Below, one piece after another: positions 49,701 through 61,311 of a stretch of 64,000 nt of DNA; within the stretch, counting starts at the first letter, position 1, and each line of letters begins with the position of its first letter. The notes under the pieces are model-generated. The model ran no database searches. It saw only the letters and a list, made by a program, of their open reading frames with translations, and was not told where the DNA came from. This DNA is from Desmodesmus armatus. Lineage: Eukaryota; Chlorophyta; Chlorophyceae; Sphaeropleales; Scenedesmaceae. A program made the position numbers and the translations under genes. The stretch is from assembly GCA_007449985.2 (NCBI GenBank), contig VIIQ02000207.1, forward strand, positions 1 through 64,000, written 5' to 3'.

Positions 49701-52698
49701 GGAGGCCATCGGCGTGCTCAACTGGTACTACGCACTCAACGGCATCAGCATCCTGCTGCTCATTGCAAGGTGGGGGCATGTGCTACATGCGCACTGTCCG
49801 GGTTGGGCTCATCCAGGGTATGGGCACCTACCACTGCTCTTGCTAAACGCTTTGCCGCTATGCACCAGCACCTGCATCGTGTCTTCAGCATTTGTCAGAG
49901 AACCTGTGTTCTTTGGTAATAGCCATGAGTCATCAAGCCAGGTAGTAGTGAAAGCAACAGCAGGGAAGGGTCATGGGCCCTCATGGGTTGATCAACAGGT
50001 TCAAGTTGCAGGCCTGCTGTGTTTGTGTTCAAGCAGCAAACGCTGCACGTTGGTATGCATGCTGCTGCACGTTGGTTTGCATGCTGCTGCCTCGGTTGCA
50101 TTCTTAATTGCTCATGGCTGGCGCTGCCTGTGTGTCACCGTCGCAGGCTGCTGCGTGCGATGGACTTCCAGCCTCGCCTGGGTGTTGTGACGCGCGCCCT
50201 GCAGCTCGCAGCCCCCGACCTGCTGCACTTCTTCCTGGTTGCTGGCAGCGTGTTCCTGTGCTACTGCGTGATGGGCTTCCTCATCTTTGGCAACAGCCTG
50301 CCGTGGTTTGCCACGCTGGGCACCAGCATCAACACCTGCTTCGAAATGCTGCTGGGGGAGTTTGCCGACGTCAACACAGACCTGCGCGCGCTGGGGGGCC
50401 TGCAGGTGAGACCAGGCTGGCTGCTGAACCTGCGGAAGGGTTGCGCAGCTGTGAACAGGGCTTGAGCAATAGGGGGGGCACGCATTTTGGGGGGGGGGAC
50501 ATATGTCGTCTCTACTACGAGTTCGACTCTGCAGGGGCGATGACAGCCGCTGCCTCGTTTCCAACAAGGCTGCGGCTGTCATCGCCCCTGCAGAGTTGAC
50601 CTGGCGGTGGGGAGGACATATGTGTGCTGACATCAATGATGTGACACACACTTGGGGGGCAATATGTGTGTGTGTGTGGGGGGGGGGGGGCTGCTGTGAT
50701 ATGCTGTCTTGTGCTGTCATAGCAAGGTGGCTGAACGTTGCTGCGTATCTCTCCAGGCGCTTAGCTACATGCCATTTTATTGGCCGCTTTGTCTCGCAGG
50801 TTTGGCGGCATCGCTGCCACCTTGTCTGACACCACCATAAATCACGAAGCGCGTTGCTTTGTTGCGTCATGTGCTGTTGCACAGGGTGCCGCAGGTGTGC
50901 TGTATTTCTGGTCATTTATGATCCTGGTTTTCGTAATCCTGCTCAACTTCCTGCTGGCCATCATTGTCGACGCATTCAGCGAAATCAAGGAGGGAACCAA
51001 GGAGCGCACAGGTGGGCACGTGGTAGGGCGGGGCTCAGCAATCGGTGTGTGCTGGCGCTGGCGGGGGCAGGGTGCGTAGTGCCGAAACAACAGATCAGGC
51101 ATTGGGGAAAGGGCTACAGTGACAGCCTAGCGACGTGATCGGGTGTGAGCGGCCTTGATACGAGTGCAATGCTGTGAGACACGGTGTCAGTACGTGTGGC
51201 GGTTTGTGAGGGACCACACCTCGTTCCCCACCTGGGCAAACTTTGTGAAGGGCTTTTGGCTGATGAACTCTCTTCATTCAATCAAAGGTTGCCAGCCTTG
51301 ACTTCTTGCTTGCGACAGCCATGCCTTGCTGCTGGCAACCATATGCTGGTGAGTTGGGCACTGATGATACTTGACTCAAGACCTTGTGTGTGGCTGCTGT
51401 CCTCTCCTGCAGGCATCCACGTGGAGCTGTCCCGGCTGCTGCTGGACAAGTGGCGCTGGTTTGTGGGCGTGTGGTCGCGGCGCTACGTTGGTGCGCGCAA
51501 GCTGGACGCCCTCATGAAGGACTGGGCGGGCGTGGAGGAGGAGGAGGAAGCCATGGCAGCAGCAGAGGCAGCAGCACTCGCAGCGGCGGCTGCCGGCAGC
51601 GGGGCAGCAGACGAAGACAAGGAGCCGAGGGTGCTGCAAGTAAGTGCGATGCGATGTAACTAGCGGTAATGCTGTTGCTGCCTGCCAGGCTGGCGCATGT
51701 CTGCAGTGAGGTTGCAGACAATTGAACAGCCCAGCAGGGATTGCCTCAGACAGCCATCATGCATCAAAGTCAAGGCAGCTGCGGCCTCTGCCGCGACCTG
51801 AAAGTTGTGGCTCGGCCACAGCACTGGGTGCTGAACCCCAGTGCGTGTTTGCCAGGCAGCACCTGTGAGGGACAGCATGAACGCCCTGATTGTGCAACCT
51901 CCGGGCGCTGACGCGCTGTGTTCGCGCTGACGCGCTGTCTTTGCCTGATCTGGTCCAACTCTGATGCTCTTTGGTGAATTTCCCTTCCAAGCTTTGTCTG
52001 AAAACTTGTGCTGCCCCCCTCCCCCCACCCCCCCAGGTTGCTGGTGAGACCATCGACGAGGCCACCCTCAGCCAGGTGCTGCTGGCAGTGCTGGACCAGC
52101 CAGACGACCCCAAGGCCGCACAGACACAGGGTGTGGCCATCTCTGAGGTGGAGGCCGCCTCGCACTACATCGTGCAGCGCTTCGGCAAAAGCGCGCGCAA
52201 GGTGGCGGAGCAGGCGCTGCGCGAGGTGCACAGGCCTGTTTGTCGCCCTTGTGTTGCTCAGGTTGCATATCTGGCTGTTAGTCACATACATATTGGGAAA
52301 TATGCATCCCTGACGCTGGCATGCTGCAGGATACAGGTCTCGAAACCACCTTCGCTGCAGGCCACCTTTCATAAACTCAAGTCACCCATGGTCCAACCAA
52401 TCGGTTGCAAGTTATTGTTGCCGGGCTAGGGTTTGTAGACACACCCAGGGCCGCTGTCGCCCACATGTGTGTGTTGCACCTCGTGTCGCCTGCCTGCCTG
52501 CCCCTGCTGCAGTTGGGTCCTGGTGGGCGTGAGCTTGAGGAGGAGCGCAACAGCCTGGCAGCAGCACTGGAGCGCTTGGCGCAGGTGCAGCGGGAGCTGG
52601 CGGAGGCGCAGCGCAACCTGATGCTGGGGCAGCGGCAGCTGGCGGAGCAGCAGGCGCAGCTCATGGGCAGGGGCCAGCAGCAGCAACAACAGCAGTAA
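40717..52698 (+). CDS. Polycystin-type (PKD/TRPP) cation channel
   Basis: Twenty-six plus-strand exons: 40717-40998, 41282-41413, 41650-41700, 41942-42118, 42301-42616, 42825-43237, 43516-43644, 43945-44225, 44439-44638, 44889-44971, 45331-45460, 45806-45930, 46179-46289, 46573-46702, 46891-46996, 47353-47471, 47725-47848, 48120-48276, 48662-48748, 49040-49348, 49606-49769, 50147-50405, 50885-51011, 51413-51639, 52037-52225 and 52513-52698 (TAA). All GT-AG, phases match; 4,614 bases, 1,537 residues. Polycystins form tetrameric calcium-permeable channels, in algae in cilia. Transmembrane helix 1 is at about 36-55. A huge extracellular part follows, with Cys-rich stretches (CGDGTCEAP; CELPCDTQLDCNTLCEC), N-glycosylation sites and an unusual coiled coil (about 690-850). 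The polycystin domain (NNRILAGMLLHTW; FLDINLSEEG) precedes helices 2-6 (about 1070-1325), with pore CFEMLLGEF and LLNFLLAIIVDAFSEI. The cytoplasmic tail is acidic, then coiled coil. The start could be further 5'. Confidence 0.88.
50526..50596. repeat. 25-bp inverted repeat in channel intron 22
   Basis: The arms 50526-50550 and 50572-50596 are perfect reverse complements over 25 bases, and after one mismatch pair for four more. The loop is about 11 bases. Phrases with ACATATGT flank it on both sides (about 50500 and 50618) as direct repeats. No coding content. It could be a foldback element or a hairpin RNA precursor. Confidence 0.7.
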
Positions 52699-55284
52699 CG
52701 GCCACAGCAGGGTGGGGCAGTAGCAGCAGCGAGTCAGCCAGCCTGGTATGAAGCGGTCATGTACGGCAACTGCGGCGACTCAGAACTGCTGCAGCAGGTC
52801 TGTGGTGAGCAGCAGGACAGCTGCAAGAGTGACAGTGGCAACAGCAGCAGCAGCAGCAGGTTTCTTGCTGGCCGGTCTGGGGCCCTACTACGCTGGGCCT
52901 AACAGCCTCAGCTCATGTCAGTGTTGTCAGCAGCAACATTGCAGTGAGGCAGCGACCTGGCTGATGCACCACCACAGCCTGCTACAGGCAACATTGTCAG
53001 CTCATGGTCGATGGCAGCAGCTGCCACCCAGCATGCCACCGGGCCACACTATGGTTGCTGCAGCAGCAGCCGTTGCTGCTGTGGCAGTCAGCTGTCTTGT
53101 TTGGCTGACACGTTTGTTCTGAGCGTGGCTGGTGCATGCAGTGCACCCTTGACTTAGTCCACCGCCTGGTTCACCAGACAGTGTTGTGGTGGATGTACGT
53201 CCTGACCCAACCAGTATGTTGCATGGTGATGTGTTGACATCTGTTTGGGGGTCTTTGCACACGTGTCAAATTGGTCAGCGGTGCTGCATGGGTTGCATAT
53301 GGGAGAATTTTTTGCTTGTCAAGCTCTCATGTGGTGTGTGTGTGGGGGGGGGGGGGCAGCACAGGATTCAAGGTCACACTAGCAAGCGTGGTGGGTGTTT
53401 GGAACAGCAGGTTATCCCAAGTTAGCTGCCGCCATTTCCATGCAGCTGCATTCCACGCCATGACAGTGCCGTCGCCTGAATGGCTCCCATGCACTCCCTG
53501 GGAAAGGTTGCCACATTCTCAAACCAGGCGTAGGACATGGTGTTGTAAAGCTGAGTCAGGGGTTCTGTGTTGATTGACATCTTGCTGCCACCCTTGGCAT
53601 GCCCTATACAGTCACTGCATTGCAGGGCAACACGTGTGTCGCTTCTTGGTGATTGCTCCTTGGTGGGGTAGGTCTGCATCAATGTATCTCACGATGTCTT
53701 CATCCTGGCTTTACGGTCTTTGTAAGATTGATCTCTGTTTGTGATGCTAGGGCTGGGGGTGCCTGCCACAGGCTCTTGTACTGTGCTGACTGCATTGAAT
53801 GTATGTGACCAGATGCCTCAGCGCTTACAGGGGCTAGCGGCTGCTGACTGCTGATCAGTTGCCGTACGCCGCACATGCGTCAGTAGCTGCTGGTCATAAG
53901 AGGCTGCCACTGATGTTGCCCAACATCGGCCTGGCTATAGCAGTCTGCTGCACCATGAGTCAGGCTGCACATGACTGGTGGTTGCAGGTTCTACCCCAGC
54001 ACAGGCACTGGTGGGCCAGCAGCGACCATAACAGCTTTCCGTTGCAACAACGTGCATTTGGTTTGGGTGACATTGGCACGCGCATGGCTTTGTGTTGCCA
54101 AGAACTTTTCTAGTGTTCTGCACATCGTGTGCACAGAGGGTTGGCCCTGGAGTGCCTCTTGGCTCCTGGGGCGATGCATGTCAATCAGGCGAGAGGGATG
54201 TTGAAGGCGACTGCCTGGCCTTCTAGGAGTATGTGATGTGCCATCCTGCACTGTACATCACTGCACTGTCACCGTGACACTGTGACAATGTCACCTCATA
54301 CTTGTCGTTGTAGCCAAGTGGAGCGCAGTGCTTGGAGAGGCCCCACTACTCACCCGGTGGCACACCCGGTGACTGGTTCTCGTGCCCGCTATACGTGGTG
54401 CATAATCACTTGCCTGCCGCTGTGGTGTTGGTGTGCCCAGGGTTCGTCTACCGCACCGTGTGCTGCTTCATAGCATGGACCATAGTGGACAGCTGGCCGC
54501 CGCTATCACCACCACCTTGAAGCTGTCAATGGTGGAGGCACTGTGATTTGTAGTGGTGGCATGGGCAGCACTCATGCGCACACCCCTCTGTTGTGTCACA
54601 ACAGTATGTGGCTGCCTGGCCCAGACCTGGCCCGAGCTGCTGCATGGCTGTACTCCAGCTTCGCGGACCAGTGACATGTCCCAAAAGTGCTGAGTTCACC
54701 AGCTACAGCAAGGGCGTAACTCCACACCTGCAGCAGAGGTTCATAGTCAGGACCAGTGATACTGCCAGCCTGGCATGTTGACTCGTCATCACCATAATGA
54801 GCGACATGCATCTGTACAGAAACATGAGCTTCACTCATAAAATCTCGAGCAGATGATGTACCATGGCAGTCGCACGCTGCAGCAAGCTGGCAGATGTGAC
54901 AGTTACAACTGCCAATGACCAAGGCAGTTGGAGGTAGTATGCCCTCAACCTACAACAAGCAGCCGCAGAAGCTGTTCGACACATACCAAGTGTTCACCAT
55001 CCCACTACAACTTGCTTGCATTGTGCCCTGCACACCTTGCTCAGCTTTTGCCTCCTCCACATTGATCAAGCAGTAGGGCGTGGGCCCCATCCCCAGCAGC
55101 CATGTTGGCAAGAACTTGCTGTTGGCCGCTGCCAGAGAGATCCCACACCTATTCAGTTACTCCTGGCGCCGGGTGAGTACCCATCGTGCACCCACGACAG
55201 GCACACTGTGCAACCTGCTGCAGCTGACATGGATCGTCGGATGGCGATCAGATCTGCGACATTGTCACTACTGCACTGCATTTA
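52699..55284. other. Channel 3' UTR and intergenic region
   Basis: Immediately after the channel stop there is CAG-rich sequence. A plus-strand reading just before the donor GTGAGT at 55176 (SSHVGKNLLLAAAREIPHLF) looks like an exon, perhaps a 5' exon of the next gene, but I could not join it. Otherwise nothing. Confidence 0.4.
53544..53548 (+). terminator. Candidate polyadenylation signal TGTAA of the channel gene
   Basis: TGTAA about 850 bases after the channel stop codon; another TGTAA occurs near 53720. Either would give a normal-length algal 3' UTR. Weak evidence by itself. Confidence 0.3.
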
Positions 55285-58200
55285 ATGTCGATTCCCCAAG
55301 TTCCGACACCGTTGGTTCGCACGGCACTGTTGGCGTTTCCCTTGCTGCTGCACATCTGCAGGTGTGCTCTGCAGGCATGTCCACCCAGGCCAGCACCTGC
55401 AGCCTTGACAGCTGGTGGAAGCTTGCAATCACCAGCTGTCCTCCTGACAGGCTCAGGCCCCAGCTGGTGTGCAGGCAGCAATGCACTGCGCCCCAGCACT
55501 ACAGCTCAGACTGGGGCTCGGTGCATCGCCAGTGCCCTGCAGCACCCAGCAGTGGCCGCAGCTCCTGCTGTCTCCCGCAGCAGTCTTCGGCACAGCACAC
55601 ATCGAAGCAGTAGGACGGCTGCACGTGACAGCAGCGGCTCTGCCAATGCTGCAGTCAGCACGCTCACTAGTGCGGCTAGGCATGGCCAATCGCCCCTGCA
55701 GCAGCAGGGACAGCAGCAGCAAAGCATGTCAGGGCCAGGGACCTCAGGAGACGTGAGCACCCAACAGCAGCAGCACGCGCAGTCGTCACTTCAGGCACAG
55801 CAGCAGGAGGTGAAGGGCTTGAAGCAGCTGGTGCTGCAGCAGCAGGCCCTCATCACGGCACTGCAGCGAGACATGCAGGAGCTGAAGACCACACTAGGAC
55901 AGCAGCAGCAGCAGCAACCTGACAGCACTAGCAGCAGCACCAGCAGCAGTCCCCGCGCCAGTGAACTTGGCCCAAGCTCGTGGTTGCCGCCCCCGCAGCA
56001 GCAACAGCAGCAGCAGTGTCCAACAGATGTGCGGACCGCACAGCAGCCGCAGCAGCAGGAACAGCAGCAGCAGCAGATACCAGGTGTGCCTAATGGCGCC
56101 TACCAGCCCATGTCTGTTGAGGTGTTCCAGTCCCTCCCGGACAAGATCATACTGGTGCGGCATGCAGAGTCGCTGGGCAACGTTGACGCGACAACATACA
56201 GCAGCACACCAGACTACGAGGTATGAGGGGGCAGAGACGTGGGGAGGGAAGGGGAGGAGAGGGGGGATTGTGCGCGGGGACGGAGCGTGCTTCGTGTGGG
56301 TGTGTTGTGGGGTTAGGTGGTGGGTTTGAAAAGACAGCATGGCCCAGCTTACGCTGTTGACTGTTGGGTGGCTGGGTCGGGGGTACATGCGTGAGGGGTG
56401 GCAAGGGGTCAAAAATTGACTGCTTCATATGGTAAGTTCCTACATAGGTGAATGTTGTAGAAACTCAGAAAGCTTGTTCAGGCAGCTGGCCACCAGCATG
56501 GTGCACTGGCCTCAACAAATTCTCCCCCCCCCCCCCCCAAACACCACCCCCACCCCCACACATACAGACACGGGCTGCAACAGAACTGGCCGGTTGCAAG
56601 TCATGTTGTCATCACTTCCTTGAATCTTGACTGGCTGTGCAGGTGCCTTTGAGTGCTCGTGGGTGGGAGCAGGCTGTGTCGTGTGGCAACTCCCTGCGTG
56701 TGATGATGGAGGTGAGCACGGCCCCAACTACAAGCTGTTCTTCATGACCAGCCCCTACTGCCGCACGCGACAGACCTTCGTGGGCATACGACAGGCATTC
56801 CCCGACGAAAACTTCGCTGGGGTGCAGGTGCGCGGGTGTGCGGGGGGGGGGGGGCTTTGTGTCAGCAGATGAGGATGTGCATGCAGAGTCACAGAGTCCT
56901 ACAAGGAAATCTCACAAGGTCAGTAGTAATTGACATGCGGGTCAGAGGGGGGGGGCTGCAGCGGGGCGCATGTGGCAGTTAGCTTTGTGGATGTGACGAT
57001 CACACAAACCCCAGGAACAACGTACACACTGACACTCACAGCCCTGCCGCCCCCCCCCCCCCCCCCTCCCCCCGTCTCCCGTCACCCGTACAGGAGGAGG
57101 TTCAGCTGCGTGAGCAGGACTTTGGCAACTTCCAGAACCCCACCAAGATCCAGGCGGACCTGGCTGAGCGCAACAGGTTGGGCGCTTCTACTACAGGTGA
57201 GGGCTGTTCCCTTTTCCTTTTGGGGGGGGGGGTGAGGGGGGTTGTCCAGGATGCGGTATCAGGGATGGCAGTAGGGGGGGTGGGGTGGGTGAGTGTCCAC
57301 GACACAACACATGTGTGGCTCCGTCCTGTGCACATGCTTTGCGCTTCGTGAGCGCATCCTAGGCCAGCTCTCAGTGGTCAACGCTGACAACCTGCTGGCT
57401 GTGGGCCCATTGTGCCACAGCATGTACGCGACTGTTCAGTCTTCTACCTCGTACGTCCGCACCCATCATGACACCCCCCCCCCCCCCTCCCCTCCCCCCC
57501 CCCCAGGTTCCCTGATGGCGAGTCTGGTTCTGACGTGTACAACCGCGTGTCAATCTTTGAGGACCACCTGATCCGCGACATGAAGGCCTCACGCTTCAGC
57601 TCCACCACCAGCCTGTGTCTGGTAACACACGGCCTCACCATGCGCGTGTTCCTCATGAGGTGGTTCAACTGGACCGTGGAGAGCTTCCTGTGAGTGGAGG
57701 GGGTGGGGGTGGGGTGGGGGGGGGGGGGAGGTTGGGGGTGGGGGTGGGGGGGTGCGGAGGGGTGGGGGGGGGGGAGTGTTTTGTCATACTCCTTCATCAG
57801 TTGGCAGCAAGTAGTGTCCTGTAAGATCAGGCCGAGCAACACACCAGTTGCTTTTCCACGCAGCTGTGGCCAAGGTTTGAAGTTGTACCTGCGCCTGCTG
57901 CTGCTGTCTCTGCTGCTGTTGCTGTCGTTGGTGTGACAGTCAGGTGTACAACCCTCCCAACGCGACGCCCATCATTGTTGAGAAGATCAGTGAGGATGAG
58001 TTCATCAGGCAGACACGCAAGCTGAGGGACAAGAGGCAGACACTGCAGGTACCACAGCGCATGTGGCCATGTGTACCAGCGTCGCTGCTTGGTCGCTGCT
58101 GTTTGTTGGCAGTGTTGGTGTTTGATCAATGCTGTTCGCACTTTTGCTGTTGAAGCAGTGCTGTAATGCACTGTCTGTATGTTTGTTCCTGCAGGTGAAG

Positions 58201-58567
58201 CACGCCTACAGGCTGAGGAACATCAGCAAGTCTGCACTCAAGGTGAGAGTGTGCTTGGTGTGCATGTGTGAATGTGGGTGTGTGGTTGGGGCGGGGGGGG
58301 GGGGGGGGGCGGCTGGTGTGGGGGCTGTTGTGACTGTGGTGACTGTGGTGGGTATGCAAGGCCGTGTGGGTGTAATGGAAGTTTGGGGCTGGTGCCTGCA
58401 TTTTCTTGAGTTTGTGTTGCTGCGCCGCACAGACAGTGTCCGACCGTCTGCCAATCAAGCGTTGTCATCAAGTCTGATGTACTGTCGTCTGTGTGTCTGC
58501 CTGTCTGCAGATGAACACTGTCGCCACCACTGACAACATGGACCTGTGTGGGGCACACCTGGGCTAG
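55285..58567 (+). CDS. Histidine-phosphatase (phosphoglycerate-mutase-like) protein
   Basis: Seven plus-strand exons: 55285-56220, 56643-56827, 57094-57196, 57507-57689, 57940-58048, 58195-58242 and 58511-58567 (TAG), about 540 residues. The domain begins IILVRHAESLGN, the RHG motif whose histidine takes the phosphate. Then come VPLSARGWEQA, TSPYCRTRQTF (second arginine), REQDFGNFQ, RFPDGESGSDVYNRVS and CLVTHGLTMRVFLMRWFNWT, with the second catalytic histidine. This order matches plant phosphoglycerate-mutase-like proteins of the AT74 type, whose substrates are mostly unknown; it is not a glycolytic mutase by context. The N-terminal 270 residues are Q/S-rich with a short coiled coil (VKGLKQLVLQQQALITALQ). 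Two frame breaks, near 56709-56713 and 57180-57184, vanish if one base is added at each; exon phases then close exactly. The start codon is uncertain, since GCAG acceptors occur shortly after it. Confidence 0.78.
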
Positions 58568-60616
58568 GAGGCTCAAGGGGGCAGCGGCAGGCCCAGCCCT
58601 GCCAGGGTTCCTGCGCAAGGTGCTGACCAGCTTGCACAGAAGTCATCGGCTACCAGAGCACTGTGCCAGTGGTCCCTACAGGGCCCTACACGCAGTAGGG
58701 CAGTTGCACAGCTGCAGTGCCGTGGCAGTGTGATGCAGTGACAGTACAGGCTGGAGGGATGAGTTCCTGTCTGCGGTGCAGCAGAGGGCCCTGACCAGCG
58801 TATACACCAGTCGACACTGGCAGCACAGGTACAGTGCGACATGATGTGGGCAGGGAATGGCTGTGAGGCATGGCGCTGGCAGCTGCTTTGTAGGTGTTGC
58901 GTGTCAGAAGAGCCCAGCTCAGCTGCATCGGGGTTCAGTGAAGGGGAGGGTGGCAGCACGCCTGCAGAATGCAGCAGCAGTCCTTGCCTGTGCCGGTCAT
59001 GTTGTGTGTGTGCCTGACCGACTGCTCAGGTGTTGTACTGGCACCCCTGGGCACGTGTGTGTTGTGGCTGCGGTGTTGGCCGGCTCATTTGCCGCAGCTT
59101 CCAAATCAGATGGTGGGGGCTGGTGCCCCCTTTGTACCAACAGTTTGAGATTTTTTGCTGCTTGTATAGCTTGCAAAGGGTGCTGTCTGTATAGAACTGC
59201 AGCGGGTGTTGTGGTCTGTGGACAGCAACCCCATGTCTCAGAATTATAATTGTGCAGGCCATCGAGGTGTGGTTGCACACTGTCACCCCCATGTTGTGGT
59301 AGTTCTTAGGCTGGAGCATTTTAGGTGCTGTGTGCATGTATCGTCTCAGCATCTTACGGCACCTTGTGTGCAGCTGTTGTCAGCCACAGCCTTCATGGCC
59401 AGGCTGTAGTGCAGCCAGGCATGGATGCTGGCTGCTGGCCAGCAGCTTGTGTTGTGCCTGCATATGCATGGCGCACCCTGTAGCTAGCTGCACAGCGCTG
59501 TGATGTCATCGAGCTCATGCCAGCCATGCCGTCCCCCTGCAAGGGTGTGTCGAGTCAGGGTGTTGCATTCAGGGGTCCTTGCCGCTGCTGGGGCGCTCCC
59601 TGACATGGGTCTGTTGTTCAATGGATGATGCTGCATCATTGATGCACCATTTGTTCATGCCTGGAGTGTGTCACACACTGTGTTATGGCAGACCTAGCCA
59701 CAGTCGGCAGCTGCCGACTTTAGCGCCGTTGCACGTTGGAGTTCTGCAGGCCTGCACTGTGCAGGGAGGTGTTGAGCATGACGGCAACATGCAGTGGAGG
59801 TGTGTTGAGATAATGACGGCAGGCTGGTCATGCTGTTGGTTGTGATTTGTTTCAGTGGTTGAGGGGTGAGGGTGGTTGAGGGGTGTGCTGTTGAGCAGGT
59901 GCTGGTGTGGCATTGCATGTTGACGCCATCACAACTGATCAATCAGGTCATGTGTTGTGTGCCGTGGTGAGTCCTGTGTGTCTTTGAACTGTGGTGGTGT
60001 GTTCAGACACACAGTGCTCTGTGGCTCAGTAAAGGCCTGTTAGGGGCAGCCTGGCAAGGTTCAGGTGCGCGCAACAGCAGCAGCTGGCCTAGTTTGTAGT
60101 GCAAAGAGATGCAAGGTGATGCTCTGGTCGAGAATTGCCGGGAAGGCCTGCCTCCAGCATGGCGCCTGCTGGGCCTGTCCAGCTCAGCACACTGGGCCAG
60201 GTGACAGTTGCAGACTTGGAGTCTTCACAGGTCAGTTGGCTGTATGGAAGGTGAAGTAAAGATATTCTATTTGCCGATGGTGTGTGCAGCTGACATGCGC
60301 GATTCATTGGCCGGTGGTGTGGTGAAGGACACTGCACCGTGGGACACTGGTGATTCTGGCACCTGGGGGTGTCTGGTGATCCAGGGCATGCACCGCAGCT
60401 GGATGTGTCTGAAAAACAGATTTTGCTTCATCCTAGTCGATGTGTGTGTTTTACAGCAAGCTGGACCACTCCTAGGTGAAACCTGTCAGATGGTTATGGC
60501 TGTTGCCCTGTGATACAGTTCATACAAGGTGTTCCGACACTCTGCACACCAACCGCGACCCTCCCGCACCTGCCTCTTGCTCCCTCAGGCCTTACACAGC
60601 CTCTTAACCTCTTGAA
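58568..60616. other. 3' UTR and intergenic region
   Basis: Downstream of the phosphatase stop. No open frame with motifs, no strong repeats. No TGTAA is seen close to the stop, so the transcript end is unclear. Confidence 0.4.
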
Positions 60617-61311
60617 ATGGAGTCCCAGGCTGACCACCGCAGCAAGACCGTGTATGCGTGCTTGGGCAAGGGCGTGGCTAGCCAGCAGTGCCCAGCAAAA
60701 GGCGAAAAACAAAAACAATGCGTTCAAGGCGTCCAACCACAGGTAGGTTGAGCTTGACCATCGGACTGGCAGACGTCAGGCTTCTGGGTGATGCAGGCAG
60801 CTGCAGGCGACGCTAATGTATTCTTGGACACGTTGGAACTCGTCTTACGGCAGCTGTCGGCCACGCTTGCAGCACAGGGTCCCCTGCTGTCCCTCAACAA
60901 CAGCAACAGCAGCCAAGTACCCTCTGGATGTGCTGCTCCCCTGTCTGATCCAGGTGTTGTGCTGAACGTAACCTGCTCAACGAGTGGGTGATCAAGGCCA
61001 GAAGACAGAACGTGCCAAAGCATCAGGTGGTCCACTGGGTGCGGCGCAAGGCAGGTGCAGACTTGACCGTCTGGCGGCATCTGTCTGACGGGACCCTGGC
61101 GATCTCTGTGCCGTGCTTGCGGTGCAAGGCTTTCCTGGACACCTTTGACATCCGGGTGACGTGCCTTGTTGGGCCAAACGAATGGTTCAGCGGCAGGCTG
61201 TCAGACGAGGATGCTCCAGTGGCCAAGCTGACAACTGGTCAGCGCAGGCAGCTCCCTGCCGGCAGGGCAGAGTGGGCAGCAACGCTGCAGGTGACAGTAG
61301 GCAGCAGCTAG
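60617..61311 (+). CDS. Small protein with zinc-deaminase signature (CAE ... PCxxC)
   Basis: Two plus-strand exons, 60617-60742 (ATG reading MESQADHRSKTVYACLGKG) and 60954-61311 (TAG), phase 2 junction, about 160 residues. The second exon begins CCAERNLLNEW and later has SVPCLRCKAFL. The pair [HC]AE followed about 50 residues later by PCxxC is the zinc-binding and catalytic pattern of the cytidine-deaminase superfamily: C or H plus two C bind zinc and the glutamate shuttles the proton. The strand-like TVYACLGKG and the segment FKASNHR before CAE fit the fold, and 160 residues is a normal size. The first exon reads through only if one base is dropped near 60676-60677, giving GKGVLASSAQQKAK. Substrate unknown: free nucleoside, tRNA, or a non-enzymatic member are all possible. 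No transit peptide seen. Confidence 0.55.

Noticed and set aside
56700..56720. Splice donor at GAG|GTGAGC within the second phosphatase exon
   Set aside because: Family-conserved coding (HGPNYKLFFMTSPYCRTRQ) follows at once; a one-base deletion explains the frame change and keeps exon phases.
60494..60736. Minus-strand frame starting MDALNALFLFFAFCWALLAS, like a signal peptide
   Set aside because: It is the antisense of the K/N-rich first exon of the CAE/PCxxC gene, which has splice and motif support.
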